Shown in pieces: positions 38,187-46,738 of a stretch of 48,379 nt of DNA. Source of the stretch: Bacteroidales bacterium (GTDB lineage Bacteria; Bacteroidota; Bacteroidia; Bacteroidales; UBA7960). Numbering within the stretch: position 1 is the first letter of the stretch; each line of letters opens with the position of its first letter. The translations under genes were made by a program, and so were the position numbers. A model generated the notes under the pieces. It was not told where the DNA came from and did not search any database. It saw only the letters and a program-made list of their open reading frames with translations. Location: contig SLQX01000013.1 of the NCBI GenBank assembly GCA_007131245.1, positions 1 to 48,379 on the forward strand. The letters are read 5' to 3'.

Positions 38187-41100
38187 TTAGACCAATTCTA
38201 ATTTACATAAATCCAGATACACCAAATACCTTTCTATCTTCATATACCCCATATCTTGAAGAATCCTGCCATAGTTTTGAATTTGTTTTCTATGGGATGG
38301 GTGGGGGTGCCCGGTTTTAAAATCAATGATAACAACCCTGTCTTTTTCAAAAACCACACGGTCTGCCCTGAAAAATCTTCCTTGCCGGTCATACATACCA
38401 CATTCATTCTTAGCTTTTACGCCCCGGCGGTACAATGGTTTGAGGGGCTCCAGCTGCAAAACGGCAGCAATGGTTTCCTGCAATTTGTCCTTTTCCTTAT
38501 CGTCAACTTGTCCCTGGGTTTGCAATTGGTCAAGCACTTTGTTCACATCATCAAAAGCATGAATCCTTTCCATAACCTGGTGGATGAAAGAGCCTCTTTC
38601 GGTGGAAGCAGCTTCAGCCCCCCCCTGCTCAAGCTGCTTGGAGCGCACGGTAATTTTATCAGCCCATGACCTGGAAATGTAGGTATCATATTCCCCTGAC
38701 GAAGTTTCTCCGTTTGCAATGGCAGAAGACTTAGCGGGTTCCGTATTTTCGCCAAAATCAAATACCCGTTGCTGGTCATTCCACAAACCTTTTTCAACAA
38801 GATACTGTTGCAAAAAACCTGCAAAATTTTTGGATGAGAATTTTCCTGAACGGGGGTACTTGGTAAACACAAAAAGTTTTTGCACGGCTCGTGTAAATGC
38901 CACATATACAGTATTAAGCAAGTCCAGCAATGTTTTCCCCATCTCCTTTTCCCAAATCTCCTGGTAAGGGGTACCCTCCATGGCTTTGGATATACTCAGC
39001 CAGGCGATTTCCAGTTGACCAGTCCCTGGGACCCCTTCCAGTTTCACCCATTCTCCTTCTTTGCCGGGCCTGGAAAAGTCTTTATCGGCAAAGGGATAGA
39101 TCACCACCGGAAACTGTAAACCTTTGGATTTATGGATGGTCATCACCTGTACTGCATCTACACCCTCTGGTACTACCACCGAATATTTGCCCGCATTATC
39201 CTGCCACCACTCCAGGAAGTCAGAAACCGAATTCACATATTTATTACTGTAATCGAACAGCACATCCATGAAAAAAGCCAAAAACGGATCCGGGGGTCCC
39301 TGTCCAAAAAAACTGCGGATAATATTTTCTCCCAATTCATAAAGTCCCAGGTGCCCTGACTCTCCAAAAGAAAAATCAAAACCCTTCTTTTCCATATATT
39401 CACCAAGTTTCTCCAAAACCGTCCCTTTCTGAGGGGCATCCGGCCCCCCACTATGTTTCAACGTACAAAGCAGTTGGTGCATACTCTCTCCCGTCTTTTT
39501 CTCCTTAATCATAAAGTGTAAAAATGCCGTAAGGCTTACCTCATCATTGGGATCCATCATCAGGCGCATCACCGAAAGCATAAAACCAACCTTTGGTGAC
39601 TGGTTAAGCAGCAACGATTCGGAAGAAATCACATTCAGCCCTCTTTCTACCAGGAATCGGGCAACCTGGCTGGCTTCATGGTTCGAACGGCATAATATAC
39701 TAATGTCGCTCAGGGGGTGGTTGTTTTGTTTCAACTCATGAATAACCTGCAGAATGCGTGAATGTGTTTGTTCAACATACCCGTTTTCCTCTCCCTGGCT
39801 GGCCTCCACAAACTCTACACTTACATAGCCACCGGTTTTGTCTGGCAGCGTTTCCTGCCGCTGATCGTCGTAGATATGCGACAAGGTATCGGGAAGGTAG
39901 GTTTTGGCAAATTCAAAAAAGCTATTGTTGAAAGCAATAATTTCGGGTAGTGAACGCCAATTGGTTCTCAGCGGCTTTTCCTGGTAGTTCCTTTGCAGTG
40001 TTTGTTCCCATTGGGGCCGCGCATCTGCCTGGATACTTTGAGGAATTTGCGGCAAACTGGCAAACTGCTCCACGTCACCATTACGCCAGCGATAGATGGC
40101 CTGTTTGCCATCACCCACCACCAGGTTTTTATGGCCCGATGCCAGTGAGTTGTCAACCAGGGGCAACAGGTTCTGCCACTGGAGGCCCGATGTATCCTGG
40201 AACTCATCAATCATGAAATGGTAGTAACGCTCACCAATGCGCTCGTAAATAAAAGGGGCCGACTCTACTGCTACAATTTCTGATATTTTTTTATTGAAAT
40301 CCGAAATATGCAGGAGTGCATTTTCCGACTTGATTTCATCCATCACATTTTCCAGCTCACAAAGCACAGCCATGGGGAAAAGGTGTTTTTTGATAAGTTT
40401 TTGGACTTTGTAAGTGTCCAACCGCTCCTCGGCCACGCTTTGTATTTGCAAATAATATTCACGCAGCTTGCCACTGACAGCTTCGATGGCGCTCTTAGCA
40501 GAGGCATCAGCTTTGCCGGCTATCCATTTATCTTCGTCAATGGTTTTCTGAACATAGGAATTGGGAACGATTTTATCACTCACCATACCTTCAGTCAGGT
40601 TCTGAAAGTAGGCGGCAATACCTTGCTTACCACGGTAAAACATGTCGGGGGCTATACCCTCCTGCCTGATAAGCTGCATAGCATGGCTGGCAATGGTTCT
40701 AACATCTTCCTCAAAGGAGCCTATCCCCTGATTGAGATTGCGGTGTATTTCACTGAAGTCTTCAAGGCTGACTTCCCGCAAGCTGTCGATGTACAACGAC
40801 CCTTTTTCATCCATAAGCGTTTTGGCAAGCTGCGCCATGTCATATTCAATGTAATGGCTTTTTTCATCATCGGTCCGCGATTCAATATAGTCAACCAGCA
40901 AACGGGTCAGGGCAGCTTCACTGCCAGTGCGGCTCACAAGCAAATCGATGGATTGAGTCAGCAGTTGCGACTGGTCGAGCTCCACATCAAAATGGACCGG
41001 TAAACGCAAATCAAAGGCAAAACTTCTGATAATTTTATGAGCAAAACTGTCGATAGTGCTCACACTAAAATCACCATAATTATGTAGTATGATGGTAAGG

Positions 41101-41408
41101 GCATGCCGGGCATTGCGAATAATTTCAGTGGGTTTCATGGCTATCTCTCCCTGAATATTTTCAAGCAACTTCAGGCTTTGAGGGTCCTGGTTGTTCGGTG
41201 TCTTTCCGGCAAGGGCCGATAAGCGCCCCAGGGCTTCAATGATCCGCTCTTTCATCTCCGCTGCCGCAGCATTGGTAAAGGTTATGGCAAGGATGTTGCG
41301 AATTTTCTGAGGATCCTGTAAAATGATTTTCAGATACTCCTTTACCAAGGTGTAGGTTTTGCCACTACCGGCGGAGGATTTATAAACGACAAAGGGTTTT
41401 GGCTCCAT
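38187..41408 (-). CDS. UvrD-like helicase with C-terminal PD-(D/E)XK nuclease (AddA/RecB-like)
   Basis: KSSAGSGKTYTLVKEYL, NILAITFTNAAAAEMKERI, MIDEFQDTSGLQW, VMTIHKSKGLQFPVV, YVAFTRAVQKLFV, FRADRVVFEKDRVVIIDFKTG. Confidence 0.94.
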   Translation of the reverse strand: MEPKPFVVYKSSAGSGKTYTLVKEYLKIILQDPQKIRNILAITFTNAAAAEMKERIIEALGRLSALAGKTPNNQDPQSLKLLENIQGEIAMKPTEIIRNARHALTIILHNYGDFSVSTIDSFAHKIIRSFAFDLRLPVHFDVELDQSQLLTQSIDLLVSRTGSEAALTRLLVDYIESRTDDEKSHYIEYDMAQLAKTLMDEKGSLYIDSLREVSLEDFSEIHRNLNQGIGSFEEDVRTIASHAMQLIRQEGIAPDMFYRGKQGIAAYFQNLTEGMVSDKIVPNSYVQKTIDEDKWIAGKADASAKSAIEAVSGKLREYYLQIQSVAEERLDTYKVQKLIKKHLFPMAVLCELENVMDEIKSENALLHISDFNKKISEIVAVESAPFIYERIGERYYHFMIDEFQDTSGLQWQNLLPLVDNSLASGHKNLVVGDGKQAIYRWRNGDVEQFASLPQIPQSIQADARPQWEQTLQRNYQEKPLRTNWRSLPEIIAFNNSFFEFAKTYLPDTLSHIYDDQRQETLPDKTGGYVSVEFVEASQGEENGYVEQTHSRILQVIHELKQNNHPLSDISILCRSNHEASQVARFLVERGLNVISSESLLLNQSPKVGFMLSVMRLMMDPNDEVSLTAFLHFMIKEKKTGESMHQLLCTLKHSGGPDAPQKGTVLEKLGEYMEKKGFDFSFGESGHLGLYELGENIIRSFFGQGPPDPFLAFFMDVLFDYSNKYVNSVSDFLEWWQDNAGKYSVVVPEGVDAVQVMTIHKSKGLQFPVVIYPFADKDFSRPGKEGEWVKLEGVPGTGQLEIAWLSISKAMEGTPYQEIWEKEMGKTLLDLLNTVYVAFTRAVQKLFVFTKYPRSGKFSSKNFAGFLQQYLVEKGLWNDQQRVFDFGENTEPAKSSAIANGETSSGEYDTYISRSWADKITVRSKQLEQGGAEAASTERGSFIHQVMERIHAFDDVNKVLDQLQTQGQVDDKEKDKLQETIAAVLQLEPLKPLYRRGVKAKNECGMYDRQGRFFRADRVVFEKDRVVIIDFKTGHPHPSHRKQIQNYGRILQDMGYMKIERYLVYLDLCKLELV

Positions 41409-41679
41409 CTATTGGTTTTTTTAGCGAAGCTATGAATTTTTTCAAAAGACAGGGGGAGCTAAAGGGAAGATTTTTCTGCCTTCCCGCCAAACTATTAAAT
41501 ATGTATCAACTGTAAGCTGTTAACAGGAGCAGTCATCATGTTTGGGGTTTTATAACAGGGATTTATAAGCCTGTTAGTTTTCCCTGAAAAATTATATGCC
41601 TGCCTTTTACATTGCCTTGGTTTTTTATAATTTTGCAAAAGCTATGGCGTTACTCTTCAAAACTTTATTTTCTCTAAAC

Positions 41680-43422
41680 ATGCAAATTCTTCAAAGATAT
41701 TTTCCGATGGCCCTTGTTTCAGGGCTTGCAATCATTGGTGCTTTTTTATTCACAAATGCATGGGGGCAAACCCCGTCAGTTCGTCTCCAGGACGGCCAAT
41801 TCACTGGTCAGGGGCCCTATAGTGATGGCGAGAAACATGGCCAATGGGAGTACTTCGACCAGGACAACAACCTGCGCAAACAAGGCACTTATGATATGGG
41901 CACCCAAACAGGTATCTGGAGTTTTTTTGATGCGGATGAAGCCAAAGACTATGAAATTGATTTTGAGGAAGAGCGTTTTACCGGATTTTATGAAGATGGT
42001 ATTGTAAAAAAAGCCGGACCCTGGGACCAGGGTAGAAAAACCGGAGAATGGGAGTACTTTCACGAAAACGGCCAAAAGAAAGAAACCGGCAGCTATGAGA
42101 TGGATGACCGCGCAGGATTATGGAAGTTCTACGACACTGCAGGCCATCTTAAAGAAACCTATAATTACGAAACCTTTGCCTACGAAGCCTTTTATCCCAA
42201 CGGCCATTTACGGGAAAAGGGGTACAAGGAACAAGACTTAAAACACGGTGAGTACCAGTATTTTTATGAAAGCGGCCAGCTTTGGTCAAAAGGAATCTAT
42301 GAACACGATGAAAAAGCCGGGATGTGGGAGTTCTGGTTTGAGGATGGGCAAAAATGGGCAGAGATAGAACATGGTGATGGCACAAGTAAAACCTGGTACC
42401 CCAATGGTCAACTAGAGATGCAGGGAGGCATCCAGGGGGGCGAGAAACAGGGTGAGTGGATTTTTTACTATGAAGACGCAAGGGTAAAGGAAAAATCAGA
42501 ATACCGCAACGACAAGAGGAACGGAACTACGGTACAGTTTAATGAGGACGGGCAAAAAGAGTTTGAGGGCAGCTATAAAGACAACCGCCTGCATGGTTAT
42601 GCCACCTGGTGGTTTGAAAATGGCAACAAAGAGATGGAAGGGAAGTCGGTAGAAAGCCTTCAGCAGGGCACCTGGGTATTTTATTTTGAAAACGGAAACA
42701 AAGCCAGCAAGGGTGATTTTGAACAGGGTAAGCGGGAAGGCACCTGGACCTACTACTACACCACCGGCGAAAAGCTCAGAGAGGGTGTTTTTGAAAATGA
42801 TAAACGCACCGGAACATGGACCGTATGGTATGAATCAGGTGATAAAAGCCACCAAGGACCTTTTATGAACAACCTTGAGCACGGTGAGTGGGTTAGCTGG
42901 TATGAAAACGGAAGTAAAAAAGACAGGGGCTCCTTTAACAAGGCAAGAATGGATGGCAAATGGGAAGGCTGGCATGACAACGGCAATAAAAGATACGAGG
43001 TGCACTACAAAATTGTACCCGACACCACCGAAAGTGTCCGCCATGGAAAAGCTACACACTGGTTTGATGACGGGAACCTGCAACGGGTTGCCCACTATGA
43101 AAAAGGACTGCTGCACGGAGACTTTGCCCAGTATTATGCCAATGGTGAAATAATGGAAGAAGGCAGGTATGAAGACAACTTCAAGCAGGGAAGCTGGTTT
43201 TTCTACGATGAAAGAGGCCGAAAAATCAGGGAGCAAAGCTTTAAAGACAACCGGCTGCATGGCACTTTCACAGCCTTTTATGCCAATGGAAGGGTGCGTG
43301 AGAGGGGTGAATACGTGGATGGAGTAAAGCAGGGCCGCTGGACCATTTTTGACCAGGATGGTATTCGCATCAGGAGAATGACTTTCCAGGACGGAAGTAT
43401 TGTGGAAATGCATCACGACTAA
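41680..43422 (+). CDS. Secreted MORN-type (YwqK-like) repeat protein
   Basis: Signal peptide MQILQRYFPMALVSGLAIIGAFLFTNAWG|QTP, then roughly 20 repeats of the G.W.yYenG.k...G.y type. Start uncertain (41596, 41644 or 41680). Confidence 0.88.
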   Translation: MQILQRYFPMALVSGLAIIGAFLFTNAWGQTPSVRLQDGQFTGQGPYSDGEKHGQWEYFDQDNNLRKQGTYDMGTQTGIWSFFDADEAKDYEIDFEEERFTGFYEDGIVKKAGPWDQGRKTGEWEYFHENGQKKETGSYEMDDRAGLWKFYDTAGHLKETYNYETFAYEAFYPNGHLREKGYKEQDLKHGEYQYFYESGQLWSKGIYEHDEKAGMWEFWFEDGQKWAEIEHGDGTSKTWYPNGQLEMQGGIQGGEKQGEWIFYYEDARVKEKSEYRNDKRNGTTVQFNEDGQKEFEGSYKDNRLHGYATWWFENGNKEMEGKSVESLQQGTWVFYFENGNKASKGDFEQGKREGTWTYYYTTGEKLREGVFENDKRTGTWTVWYESGDKSHQGPFMNNLEHGEWVSWYENGSKKDRGSFNKARMDGKWEGWHDNGNKRYEVHYKIVPDTTESVRHGKATHWFDDGNLQRVAHYEKGLLHGDFAQYYANGEIMEEGRYEDNFKQGSWFFYDERGRKIREQSFKDNRLHGTFTAFYANGRVRERGEYVDGVKQGRWTIFDQDGIRIRRMTFQDGSIVEMHHD

Positions 43423-43446
43423 TGCATTTCAAAAGCCTGCCCCTTG

Positions 43447-43794
43447 TTAACCCCAAAATGCCCCATGTTCATCTTTACGAAGAACGTCAATAAACTCATT
43501 CAGGTTTTTAATATACATCTTTGGCTCATAACCATGCCATCTCAAATCAGATGGCATCCAGTATATTTTCCATCTTTTTTTTGATTTTTGCCAGGTTGTC
43601 CTGATGATGGGGGTCTTTTGGTATTTATCGGGCTGATTCCAGCGAGGACGAACCTCAAAAACAAAAATACTTTGCCCCTCGATTTCGTAGGTAATATCCA
43701 GCTCGTCACGCATCTCTTTAGGCGGACGGTCCTTTGCAAGAAAATTTTCCATTACCTCGATTACCTCTGTCATAAAAAGTGCATCCAAACCCAT
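43447..43794 (-). CDS. DUF3024-like conserved protein
   Basis: KSKKRWKIYWMPSDLRWHGYEP pattern resembling the DUF3024 family. Confidence 0.7.
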   Translation of the reverse strand: MGLDALFMTEVIEVMENFLAKDRPPKEMRDELDITYEIEGQSIFVFEVRPRWNQPDKYQKTPIIRTTWQKSKKRWKIYWMPSDLRWHGYEPKMYIKNLNEFIDVLRKDEHGAFWG

Positions 43795-43807
43795 AGTACT
43801 TGCTTTT

Positions 43808-44524
43808 TTAGTTGTCTTTTACAGCATGCTTCTCCGCATACAGCCGGATGATCTCTTCTGTTTTAGCAGCCATATCGTCTTTCACAGAAACAAATTGTAT
43901 ACGGGCAACATATTGATTATCTACCGGTGTTAACTCAATTTCAATTTTTGCGCTGGCCACCACCCAGGGAAGTTCCAGGATTTTTGCCTTTAACAGCTGT
44001 TGAATTTTTTGTGCTCCCTGGTGCTGTGGCAAACGCACACTCACCCGGTGACTTTTCCCATAACCTTTGTCGGGATTTTGGGCTAACATGTTCCTGTTTA
44101 CCTGGCTGTAAGGTATTTTTATTTTTTCTCCATCTTCTTTCTGAATTTCCAATGAAAGAAACCCCAGGGACGATATGGCTCCGGAATAATTGCCGGTCTT
44201 AATAAAAACACCTGGTTCAAGGGCATGCTCCGAACGCACTACCGCACCCAAAAGCCAGTCTCGCAATACCAGCCAACCAAACAGCAAAGTTATTACCACA
44301 GCAAGACTAATGATTACAAAGGGATAAACGGTGCTATGCAAAAAAAAGGACTGAAGGGTATAAAAAATAAAAGCCAACCATACAAAACGCTCAACCCACG
44401 GGAAAACCCTCAGGGTATAGTGGTGGTAGCTTTTGTTTCGGGTAGCCATACGCAGGAAATACCAGGCCCCACGCAGCAGCACAAAAAAAGAAACAGCGAG
44501 CAATAGTGCAACCACAACTTTCAT
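43808..44524 (-). CDS. MscS-family mechanosensitive ion channel-like protein
   Basis: Several TMs then a MscS-like beta domain (LEPGVFIKTGNYSGAISSLGFLSLEIQKEDGEKIKIPYSQVNRNML). ATG at 44524 preferred. Confidence 0.78.
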   Translation of the reverse strand: MKVVVALLLAVSFFVLLRGAWYFLRMATRNKSYHHYTLRVFPWVERFVWLAFIFYTLQSFFLHSTVYPFVIISLAVVITLLFGWLVLRDWLLGAVVRSEHALEPGVFIKTGNYSGAISSLGFLSLEIQKEDGEKIKIPYSQVNRNMLAQNPDKGYGKSHRVSVRLPQHQGAQKIQQLLKAKILELPWVVASAKIEIELTPVDNQYVARIQFVSVKDDMAAKTEEIIRLYAEKHAVKDN

Positions 44525-44706
44525 AAATGTTTTTTTTAAATGGCAGCCATGATACAGCAACCTGCTGCTCAAAGTTAATGATTATTACAACTTTTGAACA
44601 ACCTGCAAGGCAAAAATCCCATCTCCCGATTCAAAAACACCGGTTCATGGGCAGTAGCCGGAATCTTTCATGGCCGTTTTGCCACAACCTCCTCAACCAT
44701 AAAAAA

Positions 44707-44735
44707 ACCTCTGAAGCCGCATGGACTTCAGAGGT
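44707..44735 (-). terminator. Intrinsic terminator of the PLP-enzyme gene
   Basis: 10-bp stem ACCTCTGAAG/CTTCAGAGGT with a T7 tract on the minus strand. Confidence 0.75.
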
Positions 44736-44765
44736 GCGCAAGAAACGACCTTCAAAAAAGGCAGT

Positions 44766-45965
44766 TTAAACAAACCTTAATTCTTTCAAGCTCTCATGAA
44801 TCAAGTTAAAGGTTCTCTCAATATCATTGTCCAGGCCAACAGAAAAACGGATAAGCCCCTCTGACATGCCCATTTTCTTTTGCACCTCTTCAGGTACTTC
44901 GCTGGAGGTGCTTTTGCCAGAGTTGCTGAACAAAGTTTTAAAGTACCCAAGGCTCACGGCCAGGTAGCCCACCCCTTTTTCCTGCATCTTCTCCATCAGT
45001 TGACTGGCCCTCTCAGCAGTTTCCATATCTATGGCAATCATTCCGCCAAAGCCAAAGTCAGGATGCATGATTTTTTTGAACAAATCAAACTGGGGGTGTT
45101 CGGGCATACCGGGATAGTTGAACTTCAGACCAATCTCTTTGAATTTCTTGGCCAGGAACATAGCATTGTGGCTGTGCTGTTTCATGCGAATATGCAGCGT
45201 ATGTAAATTTTTGTGGATACTGGAAGAGCGCAGCGGGTCAAGCACAGGCCCCAGAAGCATGGCTGTTCCGGTGTTAACATCTGCCAGATCGTTGATAAAC
45301 TGCTCATCGGCACAAATGGCTCCGGCGACACAGTCGTTTTTACCATTGATAAATTTGGTCATACTGTAAACCACAATGTGCGCACCCAGCTTGGCAGGAG
45401 CCACAATCATGGGGGTAAAAGTATTATCAACCATCAGCTTGATACCATGATCATTAGCTATTTTGGCCAGACCTTCGATGTCGCAAATCTGCAACAGGGG
45501 GTTGGTCATGGTTTCGGTATAGATGAGCGTTGTTTCAGGGCGAATGGCCTCCTTTATTTGCTTATGATCGGTGGGATCAACAAAGGTAACATCAATCTGG
45601 AACTTTTTCAGATAGTTGGCCAAGAAAGCAAAGGTACCGCCATAAGTGGTAACCGACGACACTATGTGTGAGCCACATTGGCAAAGCTGCAAAATAGCAG
45701 AAGTGATGGCTGCCATTCCCGAGGCAGTTACCCATGCACTTTGGGTTCCTTCCATGGTGGCCAGTGCATCGGCCAGGTAGCGGTTGGATGGATTCCAGTG
45801 GCGAGAATACAAAAAGCAGCCCTCTTGCTCGCCATGGAAGGTATCCACCATGGTTTTGGCCTGCATAAAGGTGTAGGTTGCCGAATCGGTTATGGAGGGA
45901 TTTACGTCACCATGTTCTCCGAACTGGAGTAAATCCTGGATGTTGGATGCCGGGTCAAATTTCAT
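44766..45965 (-). CDS. Cys/Met metabolism PLP-dependent enzyme (methionine gamma-lyase / cystathionine gamma-synthase family)
   Basis: SRHWNPSNRYLADALATMEGTQSAWVTASGMAAITSAI, MVDNTFTPM, YSMTKFINGKNDCVAGA (PLP-lysine region). Confidence 0.9.
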   Translation of the reverse strand: MKFDPASNIQDLLQFGEHGDVNPSITDSATYTFMQAKTMVDTFHGEQEGCFLYSRHWNPSNRYLADALATMEGTQSAWVTASGMAAITSAILQLCQCGSHIVSSVTTYGGTFAFLANYLKKFQIDVTFVDPTDHKQIKEAIRPETTLIYTETMTNPLLQICDIEGLAKIANDHGIKLMVDNTFTPMIVAPAKLGAHIVVYSMTKFINGKNDCVAGAICADEQFINDLADVNTGTAMLLGPVLDPLRSSSIHKNLHTLHIRMKQHSHNAMFLAKKFKEIGLKFNYPGMPEHPQFDLFKKIMHPDFGFGGMIAIDMETAERASQLMEKMQEKGVGYLAVSLGYFKTLFSNSGKSTSSEVPEEVQKKMGMSEGLIRFSVGLDNDIERTFNLIHESLKELRFV

Positions 45966-46152
45966 AATGTTGTCTTTTATTTTTTATGTGAATCTAATCG
46001 TTTTGAAACCGTTCTGAATGCAGCAAAAATAATGATTTTGAATTATAACACCTAAAAAATAAATAATTACTCACCTTTTCATGTGATTTTGCTTACACTT
46101 TCGGCAAATTTGTATTACTTTTACAAAATATTATAATTAAACCCGGTTGAAA

Positions 46153-46644
46153 ATGAGTGGTAGCTTTCAGATTGACAAGACCGATCAGAAAATCCTGGAA
46201 ATACTAACCCGTAACGCACGTATGCCCTTCCTGGAGGTAGCACGCATTTGCGGAATCAGTGGTGCAGCTGTCCATCAGCGTGTGCAAAAACTTTTGGATG
46301 CAGGGGTTATCAAAGGGTCGCAATTTAACCTAAACCCCAAGGGACTTGGATACCAAACCTGTGCCTACATCGGCATCCAGGTTAATCTCAATGCCAATTC
46401 TACACACCAACAAGTGTTTCAAAAAATAAGGGAAATTCCTGAAATAGTGGAATGTCACCACATATCTGGTAAGTACTCCCTGTTTGTTAAAGTTTTAACC
46501 AAAAACAATGAGCACCTTAAAAAGGTCATTGTGGAAAACATTCAATCCATTGTGGAGGTGACCAGCACAGAAACATTCATATCACTGGAAGAGGGATTTA
46601 CAAGAATACTGCCTGTAAGAACCGGCAGCATAAGTAGTTTTTAG
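46153..46644 (+). CDS. Lrp/AsnC family transcriptional regulator
   Basis: IDKTDQKILEILTRNARMPFLEVARICGISGAAVHQRVQKLLDAGVIKGSQFNLNPKGLGY; RAM domain follows. Confidence 0.94.
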   Translation: MSGSFQIDKTDQKILEILTRNARMPFLEVARICGISGAAVHQRVQKLLDAGVIKGSQFNLNPKGLGYQTCAYIGIQVNLNANSTHQQVFQKIREIPEIVECHHISGKYSLFVKVLTKNNEHLKKVIVENIQSIVEVTSTETFISLEEGFTRILPVRTGSISSF

Positions 46645-46665
46645 TTGGTTTTGGTTTAATAATTG

Positions 46666-46699
46666 AAAAGGAGACACCCTTCGCGGGCTGTCTCCTTTT
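46666..46699. terminator. Bidirectional intrinsic terminator
   Basis: Stem AAAAGGAGACA/TGTCTCCTTTT with an inner CCC/GGG extension, followed by a T-run. Confidence 0.9.
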
Positions 46700-46738
46700 T
46701 TTAGTCACATATCTGCAGAAAGCTGATGCATACGGGTG

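Noticed and set aside
40308-41003. 231-aa + strand ORF
   Set aside because: Antisense to the AddA-like helicase-nuclease; spurious.
41680-43422. Repetitive DNA that might be a repeat array or CRISPR
   Set aside because: The repetition is at protein level (MORN repeats); no regularly spaced identical DNA repeats with unique spacers.
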